Below are positions 52,073 to 60,614 of a stretch of DNA of 64,000 nucleotides, piece by piece (positions within the stretch are counted from its first letter, which is position 1; each line of letters begins with the position of its first letter). This DNA comes from Alloscardovia venturai (GTDB lineage: Bacteria; Actinomycetota; Actinomycetes; Actinomycetales; Bifidobacteriaceae): the NCBI RefSeq assembly GCF_042676605.1, contig NZ_JBHTHQ010000021.1, positions 620,001 through 684,000 of the forward strand. The letters run 5' to 3'. The position numbers and the translations under genes were made by a program. The notes beneath the pieces were generated by a model that was not told where the DNA came from, ran no database searches, and saw nothing but the letters and a program-made list of their open reading frames with translations.

Positions 52073-54199
52073 CTACTCGCCGCGCTGCGCCTTAATGATT
52101 TCGTCTGCGACGCTCTTTGGAACTTCAGCATACGAATCCATAGTCATGGAGTACATTGCACGACCCTGGGTGCGAGAACGCAAGTCACCGATGTAGCCGA
52201 ACATTTCAGCCAGAGGTACCTTAGCGTTAATAACCTTAACGCCAGTTGCGTCTTCCATAGACTGAATTGCACCACGACGGGAGTTGATATCACCCATAAC
52301 GTCGCCCATGTACTCTTCTGGAGTACGAACCTCAACGGCCATAATTGGCTCGAGGATGACTGGGTTAGCCTTAGGAGCAGCTTCCTTGAATGCCATGGAA
52401 CCTGCAATCTTGAAGGCCATTTCAGAGGAATCAACGTCGTGTACCTGACCATCAGTAACGGTCGCCTTTACGCCAACAACTGGGAATCCTGCGAGTACAC
52501 CGGACTGCATTGCTTCCTGAACACCCTCATCGATAGATGGGATGAATTCCTTGGTGATGTGACCACCGGTAACCTGATTTTCGAACTCGTAGGTCTTGCC
52601 CTCGGAAGTGTCAAGTGGTTCGAAGTTCATCAAAACCTTTGCGAACTGACCGGAACCACCAGTCTGCTTCTTGTGGGTATATTCCTGGTTCATTACAGGC
52701 TTCTTAATGGTTTCGCGGTAGGAAACCTGTGGGTTACCTACATTGCACTCGACGTGGAACTCACGGCGCATGCGGTCCACCAAAATGTCAAGCTGAAGCT
52801 CGCCCATACCAGCGATAAGAGTCTGACCGGACTCTTCATCAGTGGTGACCTGGAAGGTTGGATCTTCGTCAGACAAGCGCTGCAATGCAATGCCCATCTT
52901 TTCCTGATCAGCCTTGGTCTTTGGCTCTACAGCTACCTGAATTACAGGCTCTGGGAAACTCATAGATTCGAGAACAACTGGGTTCTTTTCATCGCAGAGA
53001 GTATCACCAGTGGTGATGTTCTTCAAACCGACGAATGCGTAAATGTTACCTGCATTTGCACTCTCGACAGGGTTCTCCTTGTCAGCGTGCATCTGGAAGA
53101 GCTTACCTACGCGTTCCTTCTTGCCCTTATTCGCATTAAGGATGGTGTCACCCTGAGAAACGGAACCAGAGTATACGCGAACGTAAACGAGCTTACCGTA
53201 GAATGGGTGAGCAGCAATCTTGAATGCAAGAGCAGAGAACGGCTCATCGATAGAAGGATGACGATCGATTTCAACGGATTCGTCGTTGATGTCGTGACCG
53301 ATGATTGCAGGAATATCGGTTGGCGCTGGAAGGAAGTCAACCACTGCATCAAGCATTGGCTGTACACCCTTATCTTTGAATGCAGAACCGCAGTAAACTG
53401 GGTACGCCTCAGATGCGATTGTCATCTTACGAACAGCTGTGCGAATTTCTTCTTCAGTGATTTCCTCACCTTCGAAGAACTTCTCCATCAAAGCTTCGTC
53501 AGATTCTGCTACAGATTCGAGGAGCTCCTGACGATACTGGTCAGCCTTTTCCTTCAAGTCTTCTGGAATTTCAGTAGTCTTGTAAGTAGAGCCCTTATCT
53601 GCATCGTCTTCCCATACGTACGCAACCATACGAACGAGATCGACAACGCCAATGAAGTCATTTTCAGCACCGATTGGCAACTGCATGACAAGTGGCTTAG
53701 CACCGAGCTTTTCCTTGATGGTATCTACAGAATAGTAGAAGTTCGCACCGAGCTTATCCATCTTGTTGATAAAGCAAATACGTGGAACGTTGTACTTATC
53801 AGCCTGACGCCATACGGTTTCGGACTGAGGCTCCACACCTTCCTTACCATCAAACACTGCTACAGCACCATCGAGGACACGCAAAGAACGCTCTACCTCT
53901 GCAGTGAAGTCCACGTGGCCTGGAGTATCGATGATGTTGATCTGGTAGCGTTCCTTGGTGTCATGAGACTGACGATGCCAGAAAGCGGTGGTTGCAGCGG
54001 AAGTAATGGTGATACCACGTTCCTTTTCCTGCTCCATCCAATCCATGGTGGAAGCACCATCATGGGTTTCACCGATCTTGTAGTTCACACCGGTGTAGTA
54101 GAGGATACGTTCAGTTGTGGTCGTCTTACCAGCATCGATGTGAGCCATGATACCGATATTACGGACCATATGAAGATCCTTAAGCACATCTTGTGCCAT
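52073..54199 (-). CDS. fusA: Elongation factor G
   Basis: GTPase that drives translocation. 708 residues, standard. G1 AHIDAGKT at residues 19-26, G3 DTPGHVDFTAEVERSLRVLDGAV, G4 NKMDKLGA, and domains II-V complete, including GSGQFAKV and SRTQGRAMYSMTMDSYAEVP near the end. Follows rpsG by 33 bp within the str operon. Confidence 0.98.
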   Translation of the reverse strand: MAQDVLKDLHMVRNIGIMAHIDAGKTTTTERILYYTGVNYKIGETHDGASTMDWMEQEKERGITITSAATTAFWHRQSHDTKERYQINIIDTPGHVDFTAEVERSLRVLDGAVAVFDGKEGVEPQSETVWRQADKYNVPRICFINKMDKLGANFYYSVDTIKEKLGAKPLVMQLPIGAENDFIGVVDLVRMVAYVWEDDADKGSTYKTTEIPEDLKEKADQYRQELLESVAESDEALMEKFFEGEEITEEEIRTAVRKMTIASEAYPVYCGSAFKDKGVQPMLDAVVDFLPAPTDIPAIIGHDINDESVEIDRHPSIDEPFSALAFKIAAHPFYGKLVYVRVYSGSVSQGDTILNANKGKKERVGKLFQMHADKENPVESANAGNIYAFVGLKNITTGDTLCDEKNPVVLESMSFPEPVIQVAVEPKTKADQEKMGIALQRLSDEDPTFQVTTDEESGQTLIAGMGELQLDILVDRMRREFHVECNVGNPQVSYRETIKKPVMNQEYTHKKQTGGSGQFAKVLMNFEPLDTSEGKTYEFENQVTGGHITKEFIPSIDEGVQEAMQSGVLAGFPVVGVKATVTDGQVHDVDSSEMAFKIAGSMAFKEAAPKANPVILEPIMAVEVRTPEEYMGDVMGDINSRRGAIQSMEDATGVKVINAKVPLAEMFGYIGDLRSRTQGRAMYSMTMDSYAEVPKSVADEIIKAQRGE

Positions 54200-54232
54200 T
54201 TTTTACCTATCTTTCCTCGTGCGGGGATTAAA

Positions 54233-54703
54233 TTACCAACGATAGTGAGCAAAAGCCTTGTTTGCTTCTGCCATCTTGTGGGTGTCCTCGCGACGCTTTA
54301 CAGAAGCACCGAGGCCGTTAGCTGCGTCGAGGATCTCGTTTGCGAGGCGCTCAGACATAGTCTTTTCGCGACGCTGACGAGAGAAGTCAGTGAGCCAGCG
54401 CAAGGACAAAGTGTTTGCGCGAGCTGGCTTTACTTCTACTGGAACCTGATAGGTAGCACCACCAACACGGCGGGAGCGTACTTCGAGGCTTGGGCGAATG
54501 TTGTCCAAAGCGCGCTTGAGTACTGCTACTGGTTCCTGTTCAGTCTTTGCCTTGACCTGATCCAATGCAGAGTAGACAATGTCTTCTGCGATGGACTTCT
54601 TACCGTCAAGGAGAATCTTGTTAATGAGCTGAGCTACAACTGTCGAACCGTAAATTGGATCTGGCAGGAGCTGATGCTTTTTTGCTGGTCCCTTACGTGA
54701 CAT
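54233..54703 (-). CDS. rpsG: 30S ribosomal protein S7
   Basis: Organises the 3' major domain of 16S rRNA. 156 residues, standard. SRKGPAKKHQLLPDPIYGSTVVAQLINKILLDGKKSIAEDIVYSAL at the start, and GGATYQVPVEVKP with ARANTLSLRWL in the middle. Begins 2 bp after the rpsL stop, so no room is left between the genes for the intergenic S7 regulatory hairpin known in E. coli. Confidence 0.97.
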   Translation of the reverse strand: MSRKGPAKKHQLLPDPIYGSTVVAQLINKILLDGKKSIAEDIVYSALDQVKAKTEQEPVAVLKRALDNIRPSLEVRSRRVGGATYQVPVEVKPARANTLSLRWLTDFSRQRREKTMSERLANEILDAANGLGASVKRREDTHKMAEANKAFAHYRW

Positions 54704-54705
54704 AA

Positions 54706-55077
54706 TTACTTAGCCTTCTTTGCGCCGTAGAGGGAACGACCCTGCTTACGGTCCTTTACACCCTGAGTATCGAGAGCACCGCGAACGATGTGGTAACGAA
54801 CACCAGGAAGATCCTTAACACGACCACCGCGAACGAGCACGATGGAGTGCTCCTGCAAGTTGTGGCCTTCGCCTGGAATGTAGGCGGTTACTTCAATACC
54901 AGAAGAAAGACGAACACGAGCAACCTTACGCAATGCTGAGTTTGGCTTCTTTGGTGTAGTTGTATAAACACGGGTGCACACACCGCGACGCAGTGGGCTT
55001 CCCTTAAGTGCCAAAGTCTTTGACTTCTTTGGCTTTGGCTTACGTCCCTTACGGACCAGCTGTTCAATAGTAGGCAA
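54706..55077 (-). CDS. rpsL: 30S ribosomal protein S12
   Basis: Decoding-centre protein. The frame is open to 55146, but the family start PTIEQLVRKGR follows a TTG at 55077 with GGAGA upstream; this gives 123 residues, the usual length. KPNSALRKVARVRL and PGVRYHIVRGALDTQGV blocks, where streptomycin-resistance substitutions fall, carry the ordinary Lys residues. First gene of rpsL-rpsG-fusA. The leader upstream is unusually long and structured. Confidence 0.96.
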   Translation of the reverse strand: MPTIEQLVRKGRKPKPKKSKTLALKGSPLRRGVCTRVYTTTPKKPNSALRKVARVRLSSGIEVTAYIPGEGHNLQEHSIVLVRGGRVKDLPGVRYHIVRGALDTQGVKDRKQGRSLYGAKKAK

Positions 55078-55581
55078 CTGTTTCTCCGATTCTTGTATTC
55101 CTTTGATGTGGTAACCGCTACACTGCGCACACGTCAAGGAATCCATGGAGAAACCAAAGATTTCTTAACAGCCACAGTCCACCGGCCCGATGGCCCATCC
55201 TCTCCAGTTATGCATTACTGCACACCTTCAACGATTCTGGGATATCCCGCTGCCGCACGCCATTACATAGACGCACCAGCGGCACACACAGGCTTTTATT
55301 GTATACACACCCTGCGACTAAAACTCACAATCAACAAAACTTGCTTGGCAGCACGCTCATTCACACCGCCAAGCAAGACGAAATACGAGTCTCCATAGTG
55401 CGCAATCCAACCTGAGAGTTGGCCCTCATTGCGCAAACTCGCATTACGCATTAGGTTAATGCTGCCGCAAAAATCTGCCTATCACCCATAAGTGTGAGAA
55501 GCGCACCATATGGAAACCCTAGGTGTCTCCATACAAAGATTTACCATTATACAAGTTAGATACACGATGAAGGTGAGACAT
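55078..55581 (-). promoter_or_regulatory. Long structured leader of the str operon
   Basis: 504 bp without a convincing gene. On the minus strand a perfect -10 box TATAAT lies at 55546-55551, about 460 nt before rpsL. Downstream in the would-be leader come a hairpin at 55400-55434 (GCGCAAT/ATTGCGC with CCAAC/GTTGG inside) and a terminator-like 10-bp stem at 55340-55377 followed by TTTTGTT. A second, weaker TACAAT box lies nearer to rpsL. The AEC permease gene promoter must also be here on the plus strand. Confidence 0.5.
55340..55377 (-). terminator. Terminator-like hairpin in the rpsL leader
   Basis: CTTGCTTGGC pairs with GCCAAGCAAG around an 18-nt loop and is followed on the minus strand by TTTTGTTG. 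No minus-strand gene ends upstream of it within 1 kb. Confidence 0.55.
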
Positions 55582-56508
55582 ATGGTAGGAGTACTTCTCA
55601 ACGCATTTGCATTCATTCTTATCATCATCATTGGGCGCATACTCGATGCATTTCACGTCCTGCCTGCCAATGCGAGCGCGACTCTCAAGAAGATACTCAT
55701 TAACATAACTTTGCCAGCGGCGATTATCATCAATTTTAATAAAAATACTCTGTCTTCTGGCGTGACGATGCTCGCCCTCGCACTTTTAGGGCTCGGCGCA
55801 AATATCATTATGATTGCCGTCGGCATGATTGCTACGAGAAAACGCACTTCAGCAGACAAAGCACTGTATATGCTATGCCTGCCATCCATGAATATTGGAG
55901 CTTTTTCTATCCCGTTCATTCAATCTTTCTTGCCAGCTGCCGGCATCGTTACAGCGTGCATGTTTGACGTAGGAAATAGCATTGCCTGCACGGGTGGGAC
56001 ATACGCGTTTACATCTCAATACGTCACAAGCGATGAGAACGGTATAGATTTTCGTGCGTTTATCAAGAAACTTGTGACGAGCACTCCCCTGATGACATAT
56101 ATCATTATGTTTACCATCGTCAGTTTGGGTTTTCATCTACCACACGAAGTGATAACGCTTATCAACCCGATGGCTGCAGCGAATCCATTTATCGCGATGA
56201 TGATGATTGGAACTATGATTCGCATTGATTTCAAGCGTGAATATATGACTGATTTGCTCGCCGTCATTGGTCTGCGTCATATTTTCTCTATAGCACTTGC
56301 AGCACTGTGCTATTTCGTTTTGCCACTGGATCTCATCGCCCGCCAGGCACTTGTCATTATTTCTTTTGCTCCGCTCAGCATTATCGCTCCAGCGTATACG
56401 GGACTGTGCGGCGGAGATGAGGGAAAAGCGAGCGCGATTAACAGCTTAACCATAATCTTAAGCGTTATCGAAATTACCGCACTGCTCGTGGCGATGGGAC
56501 TAAATTAA
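55582..56508 (+). CDS. AEC (auxin efflux carrier) family permease
   Basis: Membrane transporter of 308 residues with about ten hydrophobic segments in two five-helix halves. The frame is open from 55510, but ATG 55582 has AAGGTGAG at ideal spacing and begins directly before the first segment (VGVLLNAFAFILIIIIGRIL). Conserved ITLPAAIIINF (about 40-52) and the central and C-terminal helices (LCGGDEGKASAINSLTIILSVI) fit the family. Bacterial members export or import small organic acids such as malate; substrate unknown here. Adjacent glycerate-use genes are on the other strand, so a link is speculative. Confidence 0.87.
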   Translation: MVGVLLNAFAFILIIIIGRILDAFHVLPANASATLKKILINITLPAAIIINFNKNTLSSGVTMLALALLGLGANIIMIAVGMIATRKRTSADKALYMLCLPSMNIGAFSIPFIQSFLPAAGIVTACMFDVGNSIACTGGTYAFTSQYVTSDENGIDFRAFIKKLVTSTPLMTYIIMFTIVSLGFHLPHEVITLINPMAAANPFIAMMMIGTMIRIDFKREYMTDLLAVIGLRHIFSIALAALCYFVLPLDLIARQALVIISFAPLSIIAPAYTGLCGGDEGKASAINSLTIILSVIEITALLVAMGLN

Positions 56509-56510
56509 AA

Positions 56511-56547
56511 AGTGGTGGAACTTAGAAGAATCTTAAGTTCCACCACT
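56511..56547. terminator. Terminator between convergent AEC and glycerate kinase genes
   Basis: A perfect 14-bp stem (AGTGGTGGAACTTA / TAAGTTCCACCACT) with a 9-nt loop. On the minus strand it is followed by TTTTTAATTT, so it ends the glycerate kinase transcript; it may also stop the AEC transcript. Confidence 0.85.
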
Positions 56548-56563
56548 CTCGCGTATACGCCAG

Positions 56564-57712
56564 TTATTTCACGGATTCATTCCATGAAATAATGCGTGCA
56601 ACATTTTCCGCAGTATTCGCAACATTCTCATACGCCTGCGAGATGGCATCTTTAACACTCATTGTGCGAGGAAGGATACCGAAAATCGCATCGAATCCCA
56701 CCGAGTACAGTTGCTGTACGTCGCGAGAAACCTGGCCTGCGAGCGCGATAGTTTTGCAATCTGGCGATGCTGATTTCACAGCTTGAACCACTCCCATCGG
56801 AGTCTTACCAAAGCGCGTTTGTGAGTCTATGCCACCCTCCCCGGTAAAGCAGTAGTCGCAGCCTTTTGCTTTTTCTTCTAGCCCCGTCGCCTGCGTAACA
56901 ATGGAGACGCCCGGTTTCATCTGCGCATGTGTGAATGCAAGGAAGCCTGCACCCAAACCGCCCGCCGCGCCTGCTCCTGGCAGCTGAGCAATATCGCGGT
57001 CGCAAGAAACTTTCACGACCTCAGTAAAATGAGTGAGAGCTGCATCAAGAGTAAGTACCATACTTGGAGTAGCTCCCTTTTGTGGACCAAAGACTGCCGA
57101 AGCACCTTGCTCCCCTACGAGTGGATTCGTCACATCACTAGCCAAAGTAATATCGACGTCAGCGAGGCGTGGATCTATCTGCGATGTATCTATGCTGGCG
57201 AGGTTGGCAAGGGCTGCTCCACCGAATGGAAGATCCGTGCCGAAACTATCTACCAGGTGAACTCCGAGAGCCTGCGCCATACCAGCACCAGCATCGTTAG
57301 TCGCACTGCCGCCTAAACCAACGATAATGTGCTTCACACCATGATCGAGCGCATCCAAAATCAGCTCGCCGGTTCCATAGGTCGTGGTAATCAGTGGATT
57401 TTTCGTCTCATCATCTACGAACTGTATGCCGCTTGCTGCAGCCATCTCGATAACTGCAGTTTCACCGTCGCCCAAGATCCCGTAAACGGCATCAACCTTT
57501 TGCCCCAGTGGGTTTGTCACACGTGCCACAGCAAAGTCACCGTGAGTCGCATCCACAAGAGAGCGCACCGTGCCTTCTCCACCATCTGCCATAGGCACTG
57601 TGACACACTGCGCATCGGGTATAACACGCAAAATACCTTCTTCTATAGCGTTCGCTGCTTCGCGCGCAGTTAGGCTTCCTTTAAAAGAGTCAGGAGCGAT
57701 AATGATTTTCAT
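56564..57712 (-). CDS. Glycerate 2-kinase (GarK/GlxK family)
   Basis: Phosphorylates glycerate for entry into glycolysis. 382 residues, standard for the type I family. MKIIIAPDSFKGSLTAREAANAIEEGI at the N-terminus, PMADGGEGTVRSLVDATHG near residue 43, GLGGSATNDAGAGMAQALGV near 125, and LPGAGAAGGLGAGFLAF near 245 are family signatures. Follows the GntP-type permease gene by 19 bp, so uptake and kinase form one unit, probably controlled by the divergent CdaR-like regulator. Confidence 0.95.
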   Translation of the reverse strand: MKIIIAPDSFKGSLTAREAANAIEEGILRVIPDAQCVTVPMADGGEGTVRSLVDATHGDFAVARVTNPLGQKVDAVYGILGDGETAVIEMAAASGIQFVDDETKNPLITTTYGTGELILDALDHGVKHIIVGLGGSATNDAGAGMAQALGVHLVDSFGTDLPFGGAALANLASIDTSQIDPRLADVDITLASDVTNPLVGEQGASAVFGPQKGATPSMVLTLDAALTHFTEVVKVSCDRDIAQLPGAGAAGGLGAGFLAFTHAQMKPGVSIVTQATGLEEKAKGCDYCFTGEGGIDSQTRFGKTPMGVVQAVKSASPDCKTIALAGQVSRDVQQLYSVGFDAIFGILPRTMSVKDAISQAYENVANTAENVARIISWNESVK

Positions 57713-57731
57713 AGTTATTCCTTAACAAAAC

Positions 57732-59030
57732 TTAAAAGACGATGTACATAAGAGTCGCTACTACTGTCATGGTCAAACCGATTAATGCTTCATACAGCAG
57801 GACATGCATACGTTCTGCGATGGTCATATTCATCGATTTTGCGGTGACATGGAAGTAGTTTCCATGAGGCAGAGCATCGATAACCGTTGCACCTGCTTGC
57901 ATCGTGACCGCAGCGGCAAGGGGCTTAACACCGAAGGACAAGATGGAAGTACCGAAAGACTTGGAACCCAAAATAACGCCGGTAGATGTTGACGCAGCTG
58001 CAGCTGCCATCAGAACACCTGAAATAGGTGCTAAAAGCGAACCTGTAATGCCACTATGGTTAATCACATTCACAATTTGAGCTGGCAAATCAGAGCTTGT
58101 AATCAGACCACCCAAAGCACCTGCACCGATAAGAATCAAAACAACATCAACCATACGGTTAAGACCTGCCTTGCAATACTCCAAGATATGCTTACCCTGC
58201 TTCATTGCGAGCAAACCGACAATTGCAGCAAATGGAAGAATATACATAGCATCTACTCGGAACTTTTGCAGTAATCCGATGTGCAGGACAGAACCGATAG
58301 GATTGATAAGAAGTAGAATAACTGCCGTGCCAGGCGCAACTAATGCCTGACCAATGCTAGGGAGTTTTTTGTCAGTTCCCGTAAAAGTTGCTTCGCGCAG
58401 TGCCGTGTCCGTTTCAACGAGAACACCGCGACGCTGGATAAGACTTGCCAAAAGTACGGTGACCGCAAGCCCGCACAATGCTGGTATAAAACTAGCGATC
58501 ATCACACTGGATACATCGACTTTGAAGCCAGATGCTACTGCAATTGTATTTGGATTTGGTGAGATGATATTTCCCGCCTTACCACCACCTGAAAGAGCGA
58601 CAAGCAGCGCAAGTTTAGAAATGTGAAGCCTTGTGCCAACCTCAATTGCAATAGGAGCAACGATAAGAACTGCGACAGGAATAAACACGCCCACAGCGCA
58701 GATAATCATGGTTGCCAGTGCGAGCGAGAAAATTGCCATCTTTTCTCCGAATGCATGGACGATGGTTTGCGCTATGCGGTCCGCCGCGCCTGATTCCATC
58801 ATGACGCCCGCCAGCACACCTGCCGCGAGTACACGGACAACCGTTCCCATTACACTTTGTGTACCCGCCACAATAACACTTGTAGTCTGTGAGAAAGAAG
58901 CGCCGGAAATAAGGCAGCCAAAAATTGCACCAAGAAACAGTGCATATGTGGAATTGAGTTTACACAGGATGAGAATGATGGCAAGCGCCAGCCCTAGAAG
59001 CGCTGCCCACCACGCGAGTGATATAGTCAT
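57732..59030 (-). CDS. GntP-family permease, probable glycerate uptake
   Basis: Membrane protein of 432 residues with about 12 hydrophobic segments. GntP traits: ALLGLALAIILILCKLNSTYALFLGAIFGCLISG at the start, GGGKAGNIISPNPNTIAVASGF near residue 145, and GSKSFGTSILSFGVKPLAAAVTMQAGATVIDALPHGNYFHVTAKSMNM near 365-415. The family imports gluconate, glycerate or related acids with protons. Pairing with glycerate kinase points to glycerate (inference). Starts 157 bp from the divergent regulator gene. Confidence 0.9.
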   Translation of the reverse strand: MTISLAWWAALLGLALAIILILCKLNSTYALFLGAIFGCLISGASFSQTTSVIVAGTQSVMGTVVRVLAAGVLAGVMMESGAADRIAQTIVHAFGEKMAIFSLALATMIICAVGVFIPVAVLIVAPIAIEVGTRLHISKLALLVALSGGGKAGNIISPNPNTIAVASGFKVDVSSVMIASFIPALCGLAVTVLLASLIQRRGVLVETDTALREATFTGTDKKLPSIGQALVAPGTAVILLLINPIGSVLHIGLLQKFRVDAMYILPFAAIVGLLAMKQGKHILEYCKAGLNRMVDVVLILIGAGALGGLITSSDLPAQIVNVINHSGITGSLLAPISGVLMAAAAASTSTGVILGSKSFGTSILSFGVKPLAAAVTMQAGATVIDALPHGNYFHVTAKSMNMTIAERMHVLLYEALIGLTMTVVATLMYIVF

Positions 59031-59100
59031 TATGCCCTCCTCGGCATTCTTGCAGAGTGCTCCATTACACTTTGCGATTAATTACACGTCTATTATGTGC

Positions 59101-59177
59101 TGTTATACGCACTATTGAAAAAGAGCTTTGTACCTATTTTTTCGTATTATTTTGAGTAAGAATTGTTATGCATAACA
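59101..59177. promoter_or_regulatory. Palindromic sites between GntP permease and CdaR genes
   Basis: A perfect 14-bp palindrome TGTTATGCATAACA at 59164-59177, and a related half-site TGTTATACGC at 59101-59110, lie in the divergent promoter region. They are the best candidates for the binding sites of the CdaR-like regulator. Confidence 0.5.
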
Positions 59178-59196
59178 GTATTAACGGATGGTGCAT

Positions 59197-60366
59197 ATGG
59201 ACATTGATAAAAATATTGCCTCTATGATTGTTACTAATTTAAAAAGCGCACTGTCCTATGACATCAATTTATTTGACACCACCGGCACTATCATCGCCAG
59301 CACAAATCCTCAGCGCATCGGTACATCACACGGCGCAGCGCAGCTTGCGATTGAGACTGGGTACACCGTCTACGTTGATGATGATCATCCTTTCGCCGGC
59401 GCTCGTGATGGTGTCAACATTCCTGTATATCTTTATGGAAACATTGTCGCCGTCATCGGCATGACCGGAAAACGCGAAGAAGTCGAATCATACGGCAATG
59501 TCATCAGAAAGATGACAGAGATTCTCATAAGAGAAAACCTTGACCGTATGAATTACAGCGACCACACTATACTTATCGAAAATCTCATCGATGCATTAAC
59601 AACTTCAGAAAAATACGACCCTGTCACGATTTCTCATCTTTTCCAAGAAGCAAATATCACGATTCAAGACAGCTACTACTGCATTGTTGCACAGCTGGGA
59701 AATGATTTACTCAATTCTCAGGAAATTCGTCAACTTCGAGATGAAATTTCGCAGATTACCAGCCACCTCTCTGGCTTACTCATCAGCATTAAATCAGACG
59801 GTTTCTGTCTCATTGTGCCCACATCACCGAGCGACAAACATTTGGATGATCAAGCTCTGACAGAAGATGACATATCAATAAGCCAACTTTGCTCTGCCAT
59901 TTCGAGTAGCCCGATGATTACAAACAAGAATTGTAGTATCGGCGTCGGCAGCATTTACCCTGGCTTAGCAAGCATCCGCACTAGCTATCACGAAGCAAAA
60001 TCCGCAGCACAGTGGGCTTCGACACAAAATACTCACGAGCCTGTCGACTACAAGGATTTAGACATTGGGGTGCTCATCCCATCCCTATCCAAAGAGAGTA
60101 TAAGCGTCTTTCTCTCCCGCATTTTTGCAAACCTTAGCGACGAGCAAATACAAAAATTTGCTGAGCTTTTCCACTCATATAAAATGCACAACGGGAGTAT
60201 AAACCACACAGCGCAGGAACTTTATCTTCATAAAAACACTGTGCAAAATAGACTCAATAAACTTATGAACTACACAGGGTATAACCCACGAAACCTACGC
60301 GATTTCTCAGTTTTAGATTGTGCATTCGAGTTATACCAATGGCAGGCAAAAGAAAACCAGAATTAA
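59197..60366 (+). CDS. CdaR-family sugar-acid-responsive regulator
   Basis: DNA-binding activator, about 389 residues. N-terminal diacid-recognition domain (SALSYDINLFDTTGTIIASTNPQRIGTSHGAAQLAIETG...IPVYLYGNIVAVIGMTG, about residues 10-95), a middle GGDEF-like region, and a C-terminal PucR-type helix-turn-helix (NHTAQELYLHKNTVQNRLNKLMNYTGYNPRNLRDF). ATG 59197 is preferred over 59188 because GGATGG lies at proper spacing. Divergent from the glycerate permease and kinase genes, as CdaR regulators are in other bacteria, so it likely activates them in response to glycerate or a sugar diacid. Confidence 0.92.
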   Translation: MDIDKNIASMIVTNLKSALSYDINLFDTTGTIIASTNPQRIGTSHGAAQLAIETGYTVYVDDDHPFAGARDGVNIPVYLYGNIVAVIGMTGKREEVESYGNVIRKMTEILIRENLDRMNYSDHTILIENLIDALTTSEKYDPVTISHLFQEANITIQDSYYCIVAQLGNDLLNSQEIRQLRDEISQITSHLSGLLISIKSDGFCLIVPTSPSDKHLDDQALTEDDISISQLCSAISSSPMITNKNCSIGVGSIYPGLASIRTSYHEAKSAAQWASTQNTHEPVDYKDLDIGVLIPSLSKESISVFLSRIFANLSDEQIQKFAELFHSYKMHNGSINHTAQELYLHKNTVQNRLNKLMNYTGYNPRNLRDFSVLDCAFELYQWQAKENQN

Positions 60367-60417
60367 ACAAGATAGCGTACAACAACAAGCCGTTTAACAC
60401 TATCCGTCACAAGATAA

Positions 60418-60445
60418 GCAAAAAGCCCTAGGAAAACCTAGAGCT
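60418..60445 (-). terminator. Terminator after tRNA-His
   Basis: On the minus strand a 9-bp stem (AGCTCTAGG / CCTAGGGCT, one T-G wobble) with loop TTTT is followed by TTTTTGC, just past the CCA end of the tRNA. Confidence 0.8.
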
Positions 60446-60448
60446 TGC

Positions 60449-60526
60449 TGGGGTGGCTAACGAGACTTGAACTCGCGACCTCCTGAACCACAATCAGGTG
60501 CTACTACCGACTGAGCTACAGCCACC
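60449..60526 (-). tRNA. tRNA-His (anticodon GTG)
   Basis: The minus strand folds as a full cloverleaf: acceptor GTGGCTG / TAGCCAC, D-arm GCTCAGTCGGTAGTAGC, anticodon GTG in the loop TTGTGGT, T-arm CGAGTTCAAGTCTCG. The extra G at position -1 opposite C73 is encoded, the hallmark of tRNA-His, and CCA is encoded. Stands alone upstream of its terminator. Confidence 0.97.
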
Positions 60527-60614
60527 ACGTTCACATGAAATTCATGCAACGTATGAGAGCATACACGAAACCAAAGACCGACACGGCGGGATTCAAGAAA
60601 ATAATCATTAAATC

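Noticed and set aside
52439..54700. 753-codon open frame on the plus strand
   Set aside because: It lies fully antisense to fusA and rpsG, has no domain or start signal, and reads as a by-product of codon bias in those highly expressed genes.
55078..55146. Upstream extension of rpsL to an ATG at 55146
   Set aside because: S12 proteins begin PTIEQL; the TTG at 55077 has a ribosome-binding site and gives normal length.
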